Source of the DNA: Chitinophaga rupis
GTDB lineage: Bacteria; Bacteroidota; Bacteroidia; Chitinophagales; Chitinophagaceae
DNA: 64,000 bases
Direction: 5' to 3'
NCBI RefSeq assembly: GCF_900109685.1
Contig: NZ_FOBB01000007.1
Coordinates: forward strand, 334,093 to 398,092
Part shown: positions 23,139 through 30,921 of the stretch, piece after piece
Numbering within the stretch: the stretch's first letter is position 1
Layout: each line of letters begins with the position of its first letter
Made by a program: the position numbers and the translations under genes
The notes under the pieces: generated by a model
Seen by the model: the letters and a program-made list of their open reading frames with translations, nothing else
Database searches by the model: none
Told to the model about the DNA's origin: nothing

Positions 23139-23585
23139 ATGAATCTGCATACACTGCAACCTGCTAAAGGTTCTGTACATAAAGAGAAACGCCTGGGTCG
23201 TGGGGAAGCTTCCGGTAAAGGTGGTACTTCTACAAAAGGTAATAAAGGTCATCAGTCCCGTAACGGTTATTCCAGCAAAAAAGGTCACGAAGGTGGTCAG
23301 ATGCCTATTCAGCGTCGTTTGCCTAAACGTGGTTTCAAAAGCATCGATCCTTTAGAATATAAGGTCTTCAACGTAGGTCAGCTGGATCACCTGGTTGAAA
23401 AATACGGTCTGCAGGATTTCACAGTTGATAACCTGTATGCTAACGGCCTGGTGAACAAAACCGCCAAAGTGAAGCTGTTAGGCCAGGGAGAACTGAAAGC
23501 CAAAGTAACCGTAAAGGTGAACGCAATCAGTGAAAAAGCCAAACAGCTGATCGAAAAAGCTGGTGGGTCTGTAGAACTGGTATAA
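23139..23585 (+). CDS. rplO: 50S ribosomal protein L15
   Basis: 148 aa, late 50S assembly. Gly-rich N-terminal extension KRLGRGEASGKGGTSTKGNKGHQSRNG and the second block GGQMPIQRRLPKRGFKS are typical, with the C-terminal domain ending in EKAGGSVELV. Confidence 0.97.
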   Translation: MNLHTLQPAKGSVHKEKRLGRGEASGKGGTSTKGNKGHQSRNGYSSKKGHEGGQMPIQRRLPKRGFKSIDPLEYKVFNVGQLDHLVEKYGLQDFTVDNLYANGLVNKTAKVKLLGQGELKAKVTVKVNAISEKAKQLIEKAGGSVELV

Positions 23586-23601
23586 GACTTTACGACTGAG
23601 G

Positions 23602-23628
23602 AGACGCCTACGGAGTAGTGCGTCTTTT
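23602..23628 (+). terminator. Terminator-like hairpin between rplO and secY
   Basis: AGACGC (23602-23607) pairs with GCGTCT (23620-23625), extended by CTA/TAG with one bulge; TTT follows. Weak T tract, so partial termination at most. Confidence 0.5.
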
Positions 23629-23632
23629 CGAA

Positions 23633-23650
23633 TTTAATAGCGCTATTAAA
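23633..23650 (+). promoter_or_regulatory. 18-bp perfect palindrome upstream of secY
   Basis: TTTAATAGC followed by its exact complement GCTATTAAA, ending 13 bases before the secY start codon. Could be an operator or a short hairpin over the translation start. Confidence 0.6.
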
Positions 23651-23663
23651 CCTTTATCTTCCT

Positions 23664-25007
23664 GTGAAGAAATTTATTGAAACAATAAAGAACATTTGGA
23701 GTATAGAAGACTTGCGTAACCGCATTCTTACCACGTTGCTCCTTACCCTGGTTTACCGTGTTGGTTCCTATATTGTGCTGCCCGGTATTGACGCGAACGC
23801 CCTGCATCAGTTTTCAGAGAAATCTAATCAGGGTATCTTGGGGCTCTTCAACATGTTTGCAGGAGGTTCTTTCTCCCGCGCATCTATTTTTGCGCTGGGG
23901 ATCATGCCCTATATCTCTGCATCTATTGCCATCCAGCTGCTTACCATCGCAGTACCCTATTTCCAGAAACTGCAGAAAGAAGGGGAGAGCGGCCGTAAGA
24001 AGATCAACCAGTACACCCGTTTGTTAACTGTAGTAGTAACCGGTTTCCAGGCAAGTGCATATGTGGCTTATCTGAAAAACCAGTCTGGTGGCGCCATCAT
24101 TCCTCAATACAGTGCATTCCTTTTCTGGCTCTCCACAACGGTAGTATTAACTGCCGGTACCCTCTTTGTAATGTGGCTGGGCGAAAAGATCACCGATAAA
24201 GGTATTGGTAACGGTACCTCCCTCATCATCATGGTGGGCATTCTGGCCCGCTTACCGCAGGCATTGCTGCAGGAGTTCACTTCCAAAACAACAGAAGGCG
24301 GCGGCGGTTTGCTGATGTTCCTGATCGAGCTGGCAGTGTTCATCCTGATCACGATCGGCCTGATATTGCTGGTACAGGGTACCCGGAAAGTACCGGTTAA
24401 CTATGCCAAGCGTATTGTAGGTAATAAGCAATATGGCGGCGTGCGCCAGTTCATTCCCCTGAAGGTGAATGCAGCCGGTGTAATGCCCATCATCTTTGCA
24501 CAGGCCATTATGTTTATACCGGCAACGGCTATAGGTTTTGCTACCTCCAGCGAAAGCGCTTCCGGTTTTATCCGTATATTCAGCGACCATACCAACGGGT
24601 ATTATAACCTGATATACGCAGTACTGGTAATTGTATTCACTTACTTCTATACCGCTTTGATCTTCAACCCCAACCAAATGGCGGAAGAAATGAAGCGTAA
24701 CAATGGTTTCATACCCGGTGTAAAACCCGGTAAGGCTACTGCCGATTATATTGGTGCTGTAATGGACCGTATTACCCTGCCTGGCGCCTTTTTCCTGGCA
24801 CTGGTAGGTATACTGCCCGGTGTAGCCGCTGCATTGCATATCAACAGTAACTTTGCCTCCTTCTTTGGCGGTACCTCCCTGCTCATCATGGTAGGGGTAA
24901 TACTGGATACGCTGCAGCAGATAGAAAGCCAGCTGCTGATGCGCCATTACGATGGCCTGATGAGCGGTGGCCGTATCAAGGGCAGAACAGCGCCCGCTAA
25001 CGTGTAG
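23664..25007 (+). CDS. secY: Preprotein translocase subunit SecY
   Basis: 447-residue, ten-segment channel subunit of the Sec translocon in the inner membrane. Start is GTG at 23664 (MKKFIETIKNIWSIEDLRNR). Signatures: YRVGSYIVLPGID after TM1 start, SIAIQLLTIAVPYFQKLQKEGESGRKKINQYTR in TM2, GIGNGTSLIIMVGIL, and the cytoplasmic loop GKATADYIGAVMDRITLPGA. SecE and SecG are not in the window. It sits between rplO and map, the usual spc-operon place. Confidence 0.97.
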   Translation: MKKFIETIKNIWSIEDLRNRILTTLLLTLVYRVGSYIVLPGIDANALHQFSEKSNQGILGLFNMFAGGSFSRASIFALGIMPYISASIAIQLLTIAVPYFQKLQKEGESGRKKINQYTRLLTVVVTGFQASAYVAYLKNQSGGAIIPQYSAFLFWLSTTVVLTAGTLFVMWLGEKITDKGIGNGTSLIIMVGILARLPQALLQEFTSKTTEGGGGLLMFLIELAVFILITIGLILLVQGTRKVPVNYAKRIVGNKQYGGVRQFIPLKVNAAGVMPIIFAQAIMFIPATAIGFATSSESASGFIRIFSDHTNGYYNLIYAVLVIVFTYFYTALIFNPNQMAEEMKRNNGFIPGVKPGKATADYIGAVMDRITLPGAFFLALVGILPGVAAALHINSNFASFFGGTSLLIMVGVILDTLQQIESQLLMRHYDGLMSGGRIKGRTAPANV

Positions 25008-25028
25008 GTAATTATTTGATTATAAAGG

Positions 25029-25077
25029 CACAAGGTCAGAGGGTTATACCGCAGGAGCGAAACCTTTTGACCTTGTG
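25029..25077 (+). other. Hairpin between secY and map
   Basis: CACAAGGTCA (25029-25038) pairs exactly with TGACCTTGTG (25068-25077); GGTT/AACC pair inside. No T run. Confidence 0.8.
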
Positions 25078-25102
25078 ACATTGTGACCACCGGGAGAATA
25101 TC

Positions 25103-25903
25103 ATGATCCACTATAAAAGCAAAGAGGAAATAGAGCTGATGCGCAAAAGCGCATTACTGGTAAGTGCTACCCTGGAAACAGTGGCCGGCGCATTAAAGCC
25201 CGGTATGAGCACCCTGGAGGTAGATGACCTGATAGACCAGTTTATCCGCGATAACGGCGCCATTCCGTCCTTTAAGGACTACCGTGGCTATCCCAAAAGC
25301 AGCTGCATTTCTGTGAATGAAGAGGTCGTGCACGGCATTCCCAATGCTTATGTGCTGCAGGATGGGGATATTGTATCTGTAGACGTGGGCGTGTTCTTAA
25401 ACGGTTTTCATGGCGATAGCGCCTATACCTTTGCCATTGGCGAGGTAAAGGAAGAAGTATTGAAGCTGATGGCTGCTACCAAAGCGGCCCTGTATAAAGG
25501 CATTGAAAAGGCATTGGTAGGCAACCGTATCGGTGATATTGCCTTTGCTATCCAGGAATATGCAGAGAAGGAGCGGGGATATGGCGTGGTAAGGGAGCTG
25601 GTAGGTCATGGTTTGGGCAAACACCTGCATGAAGACCCGCAGGTACCCAACTACGGCAAGCGTGGCAGCGGACCTATGATGAAGGAAGGTTTGGTGATAG
25701 CCATTGAGCCTATGATTAACATGGGCACCCGGGAAGTAGCCTATATGGATGATGGCTGGACGGTAGCTACCCGCGACGAGCAGCCCTCCGCACACTTTGA
25801 GCATACCGTAGCGGTGAAGAAAGGCCAGGCCGATCTTTTATCCAGCTTTGCCGGTATTGAAAAGGCAGAGAAAGCCAATAGTGCATTGAATACTAATTAC
25901 TAA
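25103..25903 (+). CDS. map: Methionine aminopeptidase, type I
   Basis: 266 aa; removes the N-terminal Met from nascent proteins. The pita-bread metal ligands are visible in VDVGVFLNGFHGDSAYTFAIG (two Asp), GHGLGKHLHEDPQVPNYG (His), AIEPM (Glu) and the final EHTVAV (Glu). The C-terminus has a short extension after the catalytic domain. Usual position after secY; adk, found between them in some bacteria, is absent. Confidence 0.96.
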   Translation: MIHYKSKEEIELMRKSALLVSATLETVAGALKPGMSTLEVDDLIDQFIRDNGAIPSFKDYRGYPKSSCISVNEEVVHGIPNAYVLQDGDIVSVDVGVFLNGFHGDSAYTFAIGEVKEEVLKLMAATKAALYKGIEKALVGNRIGDIAFAIQEYAEKERGYGVVRELVGHGLGKHLHEDPQVPNYGKRGSGPMMKEGLVIAIEPMINMGTREVAYMDDGWTVATRDEQPSAHFEHTVAVKKGQADLLSSFAGIEKAEKANSALNTNY

Positions 25904-26045
25904 TAAATAAACAATAATTAAGTGCTGTTAATGCAGCCGCGCAGGAGAAAGTTGAAAAATGAGGGCTTATGCGCGGAAAATATTGATTATTGAGCATTAA
26001 TAACAATTAATTTCGTGATTTTTTTAGATTTCAAAAGATAAATGC

Positions 26046-26053
26046 TATCTTTG
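26046..26053 (+). promoter_or_regulatory. Internal promoter before infA
   Basis: TATCTTTG followed by CAG, the same string as in the rplX promoter; T-rich -33 region at 26021-26024. The leader to the infA ATG is about 15 bases. Confidence 0.7.
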
Positions 26054-26070
26054 CAGTCCTAAAAATTTTT

Positions 26071-26289
26071 ATGGCAAAACAGGCACTCATTAAACAGGAT
26101 GGAATTATACTGGAAGCCTTGTCAAACGCTATGTTCCGTGTAAAATTGGAGAATGGGCATGAGATTTTGGCTACCATTTCTGGAAAAATGAGAATGCACT
26201 ATATAAGAATTTTGCCCGGTGATAAGGTAGGAGTGGAAATGAGCCCATATGATTTATCGAGAGGAAGGATCATCTTCCGTTACAAATAA
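26071..26289 (+). CDS. infA: Translation initiation factor IF-1
   Basis: 72 aa, S1-like OB fold that occupies the A site during initiation. FRVKLENGHEILATISGKMRMHYIRILPGDKVGVEMSPYDLSRGRI is a full-length match. Driven by its own promoter within the cluster. Confidence 0.97.
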   Translation: MAKQALIKQDGIILEALSNAMFRVKLENGHEILATISGKMRMHYIRILPGDKVGVEMSPYDLSRGRIIFRYK

Positions 26290-26372
26290 AGAATAGGGTA
26301 GCAGGGCAAAAGAAACAGCAGGATCATTTTCAGATATAAGATATCAATAACTAGACTTATAACTTTTAACTT

Positions 26373-26489
26373 ATGAAGGTAAGAGCTTCCATAAAGAAGA
26401 GAAGTGCAGATTGCAAGATAGTGCGTAGAAAGGGGAAATTGTTGGTGATCAACAAAAAGAATCCCCGTTTTAAGCAACGTCAGGGATAA
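26373..26489 (+). CDS. rpmJ: 50S ribosomal protein L36, zinc-free form
   Basis: 38 codons: starts MKVRASIKKRSADCKIVRR and ends RFKQRQG. The zinc ribbon of classic L36 (Cys11, Cys14, Cys27, His33) is reduced to Cys14; the other positions are Ser11, Asn27 and Phe33, so it cannot bind zinc in the classical way. Usual place between infA and rpsM. Confidence 0.96.
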   Translation: MKVRASIKKRSADCKIVRRKGKLLVINKKNPRFKQRQG

Positions 26490-26530
26490 TCGTATTCTAA
26501 ACACAACAACGTTAAATTTAAAATAGCAAT

Positions 26531-26911
26531 ATGGCACGTATAGCCGGTATAGATCTTCCTAAAAATAAAAGAGGAGAAATAGGCCTCACCTATATCTTTG
26601 GTATAGGCCGTTCTACCGCCCAATACATCCTGACCCAGTCAGGGATCGACTTTAGCAAGAAAGTAAAGGATTGGAATGATGATGAGCAGGCTGCCATCCG
26701 TAACATTATCAATGCTGAGATCAAAGTAGAAGGCCAGCTGCGCTCCGAAGTGCAGATGAACATCAAGCGCTTGCTGGATATCGCCTGCTACCGTGGCTTG
26801 CGTCACAGGAAAGGCTTACCGGTTAGAGGTCAGCGTACCCGTACCAACAGCCGCACCCGCAAAGGTAAGCGTAAAACAGTGGCCGGTAAGAAAAAGGCAC
26901 CGAAGAAATAA
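26531..26911 (+). CDS. rpsM: 30S ribosomal protein S13
   Basis: 126 aa, head protein that contacts P-site tRNA and bridges to L5. ARIAGIDLPKNKRGEIGLTYIFGIG and CYRGLRHRKGLPVRGQRTRTN are signatures; the tail is Lys-rich. Confidence 0.97.
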   Translation: MARIAGIDLPKNKRGEIGLTYIFGIGRSTAQYILTQSGIDFSKKVKDWNDDEQAAIRNIINAEIKVEGQLRSEVQMNIKRLLDIACYRGLRHRKGLPVRGQRTRTNSRTRKGKRKTVAGKKKAPKK

Positions 26912-27003
26912 TCTTGACATCACAAATAACAAGTTCCGTTTTCCAATGGTGAGATACCTGGTAAGTGGAACCTGGCAATTGGAATCTGGAATTATAAATT
27001 ATT

Positions 27004-27405
27004 ATGGCAAAAGCAACCAATACAAAAACTGCTGCTAATAAAAAGAGGGTAGTTAAAGTAGACAACTACGGAGATGTACATATCTCTGCCAGTTTTAACA
27101 ATATCATCGTAAGCATTACCAACAAGCACGGTCAGGTAATATCCTGGTCTTCTGCAGGTAAAATGGGCTTCAAGGGTTCTAAGAAGAACACCCCGTATGC
27201 CGCCCAGTTAGCTGCTTCCGATGCTGCTAAAACTGCCTTTGATGCCGGTCTGAAAAGAGCTGACGTATTTGTAAAAGGCCCTGGTGCCGGTCGTGAAAGC
27301 GCAATCCGTGCTATCTCCAACTCCGGTATTGAGGTTAATATGATCAAGGACGTTACACCTTTACCGCACAACGGTTGCCGTCCTCCTAAGAAAAGAAGAG
27401 TATAG
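27004..27405 (+). CDS. rpsK: 30S ribosomal protein S11
   Basis: 133 aa, platform protein near the E site. ASFNNIIVSITNKHGQVISWSSAGKMGFKGSKKNTPYAAQ and the end TPLPHNGCRPPKKRRV are characteristic. Followed by a 166-base spacer with a very long hairpin. Confidence 0.97.
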   Translation: MAKATNTKTAANKKRVVKVDNYGDVHISASFNNIIVSITNKHGQVISWSSAGKMGFKGSKKNTPYAAQLAASDAAKTAFDAGLKRADVFVKGPGAGRESAIRAISNSGIEVNMIKDVTPLPHNGCRPPKKRRV

Positions 27406-27410
27406 GTATT

Positions 27411-27482
27411 ACAATATCCAAATTCCGGGTTCCAGGTTCCGATATACGGGATCTGGAATCTGGATTTTGGAGTTTATATTGT
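27411..27482 (+). other. Long hairpin between rpsK and rpsD
   Basis: ACAATAT/ATATTGT at the base (27411-27417, 27476-27482), then 23-base arms (27418-27440 and 27448-27470) made of TTCCRG-type words that pair with G-U wobbles and few mismatches around a 7-base loop. No T run. Confidence 0.75.
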
Positions 27483-27571
27483 GATCAGCATAAATCAATT
27501 GGGTGTATGATCAGGTTTAAGATTTTTTAAAGATCATACATCGTAACTAAAAAATCTAACAAAGTAAAAAC

Positions 27572-28177
27572 ATGGCAAGGTACACAGGACCAAAGACCAA
27601 GATCTCCAGGATTTTTGGCGAACCCATTTTAGGTAATGGTAAGTATTTAGGTAAGAACAGCAATCCTCCCGGTCAGCATGGTGCAACCCGTAAGCGTAAA
27701 CAGTTGGGCGAGTATGCACTGCAGCTGCGCGAAAAACAAAAAGCAAAATACACTTATGGTGTGCTGGAACGTCAGTTTGCTAACCTGTTTGATGAAGCAA
27801 ACCGTCGTAAAGGCGTAACCGGTGAAGTATTGATCAAATTGCTGGAAGCCCGGTTGGATAATACCGTATTCCGCTTAGGCATCGCCCCTTCCCGCCCTGC
27901 TGCCCGTCAGCTGGTATCCCACAAACATATCACCGTTAACGGCCAGGTAGTGAATATCCCTTCCTTCCAGCTGAAACCCGGTGATATCATTGGTTTAAAA
28001 CCCAAAACAGCCGGTAATACCGCTTTAACCAGCGTTATCCGTGGTAAGAACCCCAAATTCAGCTGGCTGGACTGGAATGAAAAAGAAAACAGAGGTACTT
28101 TCATAGCCTATCCCGAAAGAGAGAGCGTTCCTGAAAACATTAAGGAACAGCTGATAGTGGAATTGTACTCTAAATAA
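27572..28177 (+). CDS. rpsD: 30S ribosomal protein S4, zinc-free form
   Basis: 201 aa, primary 16S binder, also a translational repressor of the alpha operon in E. coli. MARYTGPKTKISRIFGEPI, PGQHGATRKRKQLGEYALQLREKQKAKYTYG and the S4 RNA-binding domain (RLDNTVFRLGIAPSRPAARQLVSHKHITVNG). The N-terminal cysteines of the zinc-type S4 are lacking. Confidence 0.97.
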   Translation: MARYTGPKTKISRIFGEPILGNGKYLGKNSNPPGQHGATRKRKQLGEYALQLREKQKAKYTYGVLERQFANLFDEANRRKGVTGEVLIKLLEARLDNTVFRLGIAPSRPAARQLVSHKHITVNGQVVNIPSFQLKPGDIIGLKPKTAGNTALTSVIRGKNPKFSWLDWNEKENRGTFIAYPERESVPENIKEQLIVELYSK

Positions 28178-28201
28178 TAAACTACTAAACTTCATATAGC
28201 A

Positions 28202-29197
28202 ATGGCAATTCTAAATTTCCAAAAGCCTGATAAGATCGTTTTGCAGAAGTCAACAGACTTTGAAGCACAATTCGAGTTTCGGCCGTTAGAACCTGGTTAT
28301 GGCGTGACCATCGGTAATGCGCTACGCCGCGTACTGCTGTCATCCCTGGAGGGCTATGCCATTGTAGGAATAAAGATAGAAGGTGCAGACCACGAGTTTG
28401 CCACCCTGAAAGGTGTTACCGAAGACGTTACCGAGATCATTCTGAACCTGAAGCAGGTACGTTTTAAGAAGATTGTGGAAAATGAAGTGAATAACGAAAA
28501 GATCCAGATCTCCATCAAAGGTAAGACCGAGTTCCGGGCTGATATGATCGAAAAAGCCACCAGTGCTTTCCAGATCATGAACCCAGAGTTACTGATCTGT
28601 ACCCTGGACCCTTCTTCCAAGCTGGATATTGAGCTGACCATCGGTAAAGGCCGTGGTTATGTGCCGGCAGAAGAAAATAAACCCAAGGATGCAGTTTTTG
28701 GCTACATCGCCATTGACTCAATCTTTACCCCTATAAAAAATGTAAAATACAGCATCGAAAATACCCGTGTGGAACAAAAGACCGACTATGAGAAGTTGAT
28801 CATGGAACTGGCTACCGATGGTACCATTCACCCGGAAGAAGCTGTAAAACAGGCATCCCGCATCCTGATCCAGCACCTGATGATCATTACTGATGAAAAT
28901 ATCAGCTTTGATACCAAGGATACTGAGAAAGAAGATGTGGTAGACGAACAAACCCTGCAGCTGCGTAAGATCCTGAAAACACCGCTGGAAGACCTGGACC
29001 TGAGCGTTCGCGCTTTCAACTGCTTAAAAGCTGCCAAGATCAACTCCTTGAGTGAGCTGGTACAGTACGAGCAGGAAGAGCTGATGAAGTTCCGGAACTT
29101 TGGTCAGAAATCGCTGAGTGAAATTGAGCAGGTGCTGAACGAAAGAGGCCTCCACTTTGGTATGGACCTGTCCAAACTGAAACTGGAAGAAGAGTAA
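28202..29197 (+). CDS. rpoA: RNA polymerase alpha subunit
   Basis: 331 aa. N-terminal dimerisation domain with GYGVTIGNALRRVLLSSLEGYAI and VTEIILNLKQVRFK; C-terminal domain LDLSVRAFNCLKAAKINSLSELVQYEQEELMKFRNFGQKSLSEI contacts UP elements and activators. 24 bases after rpsD. Confidence 0.97.
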   Translation: MAILNFQKPDKIVLQKSTDFEAQFEFRPLEPGYGVTIGNALRRVLLSSLEGYAIVGIKIEGADHEFATLKGVTEDVTEIILNLKQVRFKKIVENEVNNEKIQISIKGKTEFRADMIEKATSAFQIMNPELLICTLDPSSKLDIELTIGKGRGYVPAEENKPKDAVFGYIAIDSIFTPIKNVKYSIENTRVEQKTDYEKLIMELATDGTIHPEEAVKQASRILIQHLMIITDENISFDTKDTEKEDVVDEQTLQLRKILKTPLEDLDLSVRAFNCLKAAKINSLSELVQYEQEELMKFRNFGQKSLSEIEQVLNERGLHFGMDLSKLKLEEE

Positions 29198-29207
29198 AGC
29201 AAAAATT

Positions 29208-29258
29208 AAAAAGCAAAAGGAAGAAGCTACAGTTTTTTCTTTTTGCTTTTTCCCTTTT
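29208..29258 (+). terminator. Terminator-like hairpin between rpoA and rplQ
   Basis: AAAAAGCAAAAGGAAGAA (from 29208) pairs with TTTTTTCTTTTTGCTTTTT (29233-29251) with few mismatches, then CCCTTTTTA. rplQ must be reached by read-through or its own promoter, which I did not find. Confidence 0.6.
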
Positions 29259-29318
29259 TATTTAAATAAGTACCCTGTAATTCCTGACACGGTATAGGGG
29301 AATAAAAAACAAAACGTC

Positions 29319-29816
29319 ATGCGTCACGGAGTAAAATTAAATCGCCTGAGCAGAACTTCTGCTCACCGTAAGGCACTGTTATCCAACCTGGCTTGTGAGC
29401 TGATCAGCCACAAACGTATCACTACCACTTTAGCAAAAGCAAAAGCCCTGCGTATTTATGTAGAGCCCCTGCTGACCCGCGCTAAAGCAGATAGCACCCA
29501 TAACCGCAGGATCATTTTCAGCTACCTGCAGGATAAAGAAGCTATCAAGGAAATGTTCGGTGTGATCAGTGAAAAAATTGCTAACCGTCCCGGTGGTTAT
29601 ACCCGCATCATTAAGCTGGGTAAACGTGTGGGCGATAACGCAGAAACAGCCCTGATTGAGCTGGTAGATTTTAACGAGATCTACGGCAAAACTACCGAGA
29701 AAGCACCGGCTAAGAGAACCCGTCGTGCTGGTGGTGGTAAAAAGAAAGCAGAAGGCGGCGCTGAAGAAGCAACTCCTGCTGCTGAAAAAAAATCTGACGA
29801 CAAAGCAGCCGAGTAA
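29319..29816 (+). CDS. rplQ: 50S ribosomal protein L17 with C-terminal extension
   Basis: 165 aa against about 120-130 in many bacteria. The core MRHGVKLNRLSRTSAHRKALLSNLACELI and GGYTRIIKLGKRVGDNAETALIELVDF is normal; residues about 128-165 add a Lys/Ala/Glu-rich disordered tail (AKRTRRAGGGKKKAEGG...). Last gene of the supercluster. Confidence 0.97.
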   Translation: MRHGVKLNRLSRTSAHRKALLSNLACELISHKRITTTLAKAKALRIYVEPLLTRAKADSTHNRRIIFSYLQDKEAIKEMFGVISEKIANRPGGYTRIIKLGKRVGDNAETALIELVDFNEIYGKTTEKAPAKRTRRAGGGKKKAEGGAEEATPAAEKKSDDKAAE

Positions 29817-29842
29817 CTCACGGTTGTTCAACAGTATAGAAG

Positions 29843-29871
29843 GGACAAGGCATTTGCCTTGTCCTTTTTTT
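29843..29871 (+). terminator. Terminator of the S10-spc-alpha supercluster
   Basis: GGACAAGGC (29843-29851) and GCCTTGTCC (29856-29864), 4-base loop, then seven T. Confidence 0.95.
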
Positions 29872-29953
29872 ATGCACATAAGGGCTGAACGGCTCCAAAC
29901 AGATGCTTTTTTTTCGTAATATAGCGGTCTGAAACTTTAATTTCCTTATTCCT

Positions 29954-30793
29954 ATGTATTACCTGCGATGCCAACATTGTGGGCACAATAACGCTCTCAG
30001 ATCCGAATTCCTTACTTTCTGTGAACACTGCGCTAAGAAGCTGCCCAATACATTTGCCGACTGGAAACAAAAGAACCCGGAAGGGGAGTTTGAAGCCTAT
30101 CAGCAGGAAGCTGCAGTTTATATAGATGAAACTCCACCCAAACCGGGATGGGTACAGCAATACCTGTGGCCGGCCGGCCGCAGGGGCGTAATGCTGGTTT
30201 TGGGGCTGGTATTTGCGCTGGTAGCAGTAGCAGGCACCTATTTCGGCAAAGAAGCTGTGCTTACCTGGTTCTTCCCTAAAGTGGCCAAATCCTGGATGTA
30301 TACCTCCTGGGAAACAGTAACCATTGGCCGGCAGGCCCTGGAAATAAGCTCACCGGTGCATTTACGGGTAAGTGATAAAGCCCTGCCCGAGGACCTGAAC
30401 GGTATGGTGGAATATGCTAAAAGCTATGCCAACCAGCAGGGAACCGGCATGCAGATAACGGTAGATATGTTCAGCTTTAAGGAAACGGTATCCAACAACC
30501 TGGAAGAGGCCAATAACCTGGCCATTAAAGGCATACAGGCGGAACCCGGCGTGTCTGAACTGCAATATGAATCCAGCCCCATACCCCAGACAGAGATCCA
30601 GGGCATTATGCAGCAGGGGAGCTACCTGTATAAGAATGCGGTAAAACTTTCCTTCTATAACCTGATCATGGTAAAAGGGCAGCACCGCTGGCTGGTAAGC
30701 ATCCGCTACCGGACAGATGATAATAACGGACAGGAGGTAGCCAAACGGGTATTTAACTCCGTGAAAGTGAAGCCATTAATAGTGAAACGCTAA
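29954..30793 (+). CDS. Zinc-ribbon membrane protein of unknown function, 279 aa
   Basis: N-terminal zinc ribbon CQHCGHNN...FCEHCAKKLP (two CxxC pairs, residues 6-26), a linker, one membrane segment at about 80-100 (RGVMLVLGLVFALVAVAG), and a C-terminal extracytoplasmic domain of about 170 residues rich in strands (SWETVTIGRQALEISSPVHL ... HRWLVSIRYRTDD). I do not recognise the C-terminal domain. It has its own terminator on both sides, so it is a single-gene unit. A cytoplasmic metal-binding sensor joined to a periplasmic domain is possible but unproven. Confidence 0.75.
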   Translation: MYYLRCQHCGHNNALRSEFLTFCEHCAKKLPNTFADWKQKNPEGEFEAYQQEAAVYIDETPPKPGWVQQYLWPAGRRGVMLVLGLVFALVAVAGTYFGKEAVLTWFFPKVAKSWMYTSWETVTIGRQALEISSPVHLRVSDKALPEDLNGMVEYAKSYANQQGTGMQITVDMFSFKETVSNNLEEANNLAIKGIQAEPGVSELQYESSPIPQTEIQGIMQQGSYLYKNAVKLSFYNLIMVKGQHRWLVSIRYRTDDNNGQEVAKRVFNSVKVKPLIVKR

Positions 30794-30816
30794 CAGTTTA
30801 TAATTAATGAATAAGT

Positions 30817-30856
30817 AATGCGCGTATGGGGAATAACAACCCCATACGCGCATTTT
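30817..30856 (+). terminator. Terminator after the zinc-ribbon gene
   Basis: Perfect 15-bp arms (30817-30831 and 30840-30854, core GCGCGTATGGGG) with an 8-base loop and a short T run. Confidence 0.85.
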
Positions 30857-30881
30857 GCTTTATTATTAACTGTGAAATGCA

Positions 30882-30889
30882 TAATTTTG
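30882..30889 (+). promoter_or_regulatory. Promoter of carA
   Basis: -7 element TAATTTTG with TTTG at 30854-30857, 24 bases upstream. It lies downstream of the first in-frame start codon, which supports the ATG at 30922. Confidence 0.65.
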
Positions 30890-30921
30890 CACGATTTTTT
30901 AAAAAGAGTCGTATAAGAACA

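Noticed and set aside
30826..30921. Upstream extension of carA
   Set aside because: The start codon lies inside the preceding terminator hairpin and before the carA promoter.
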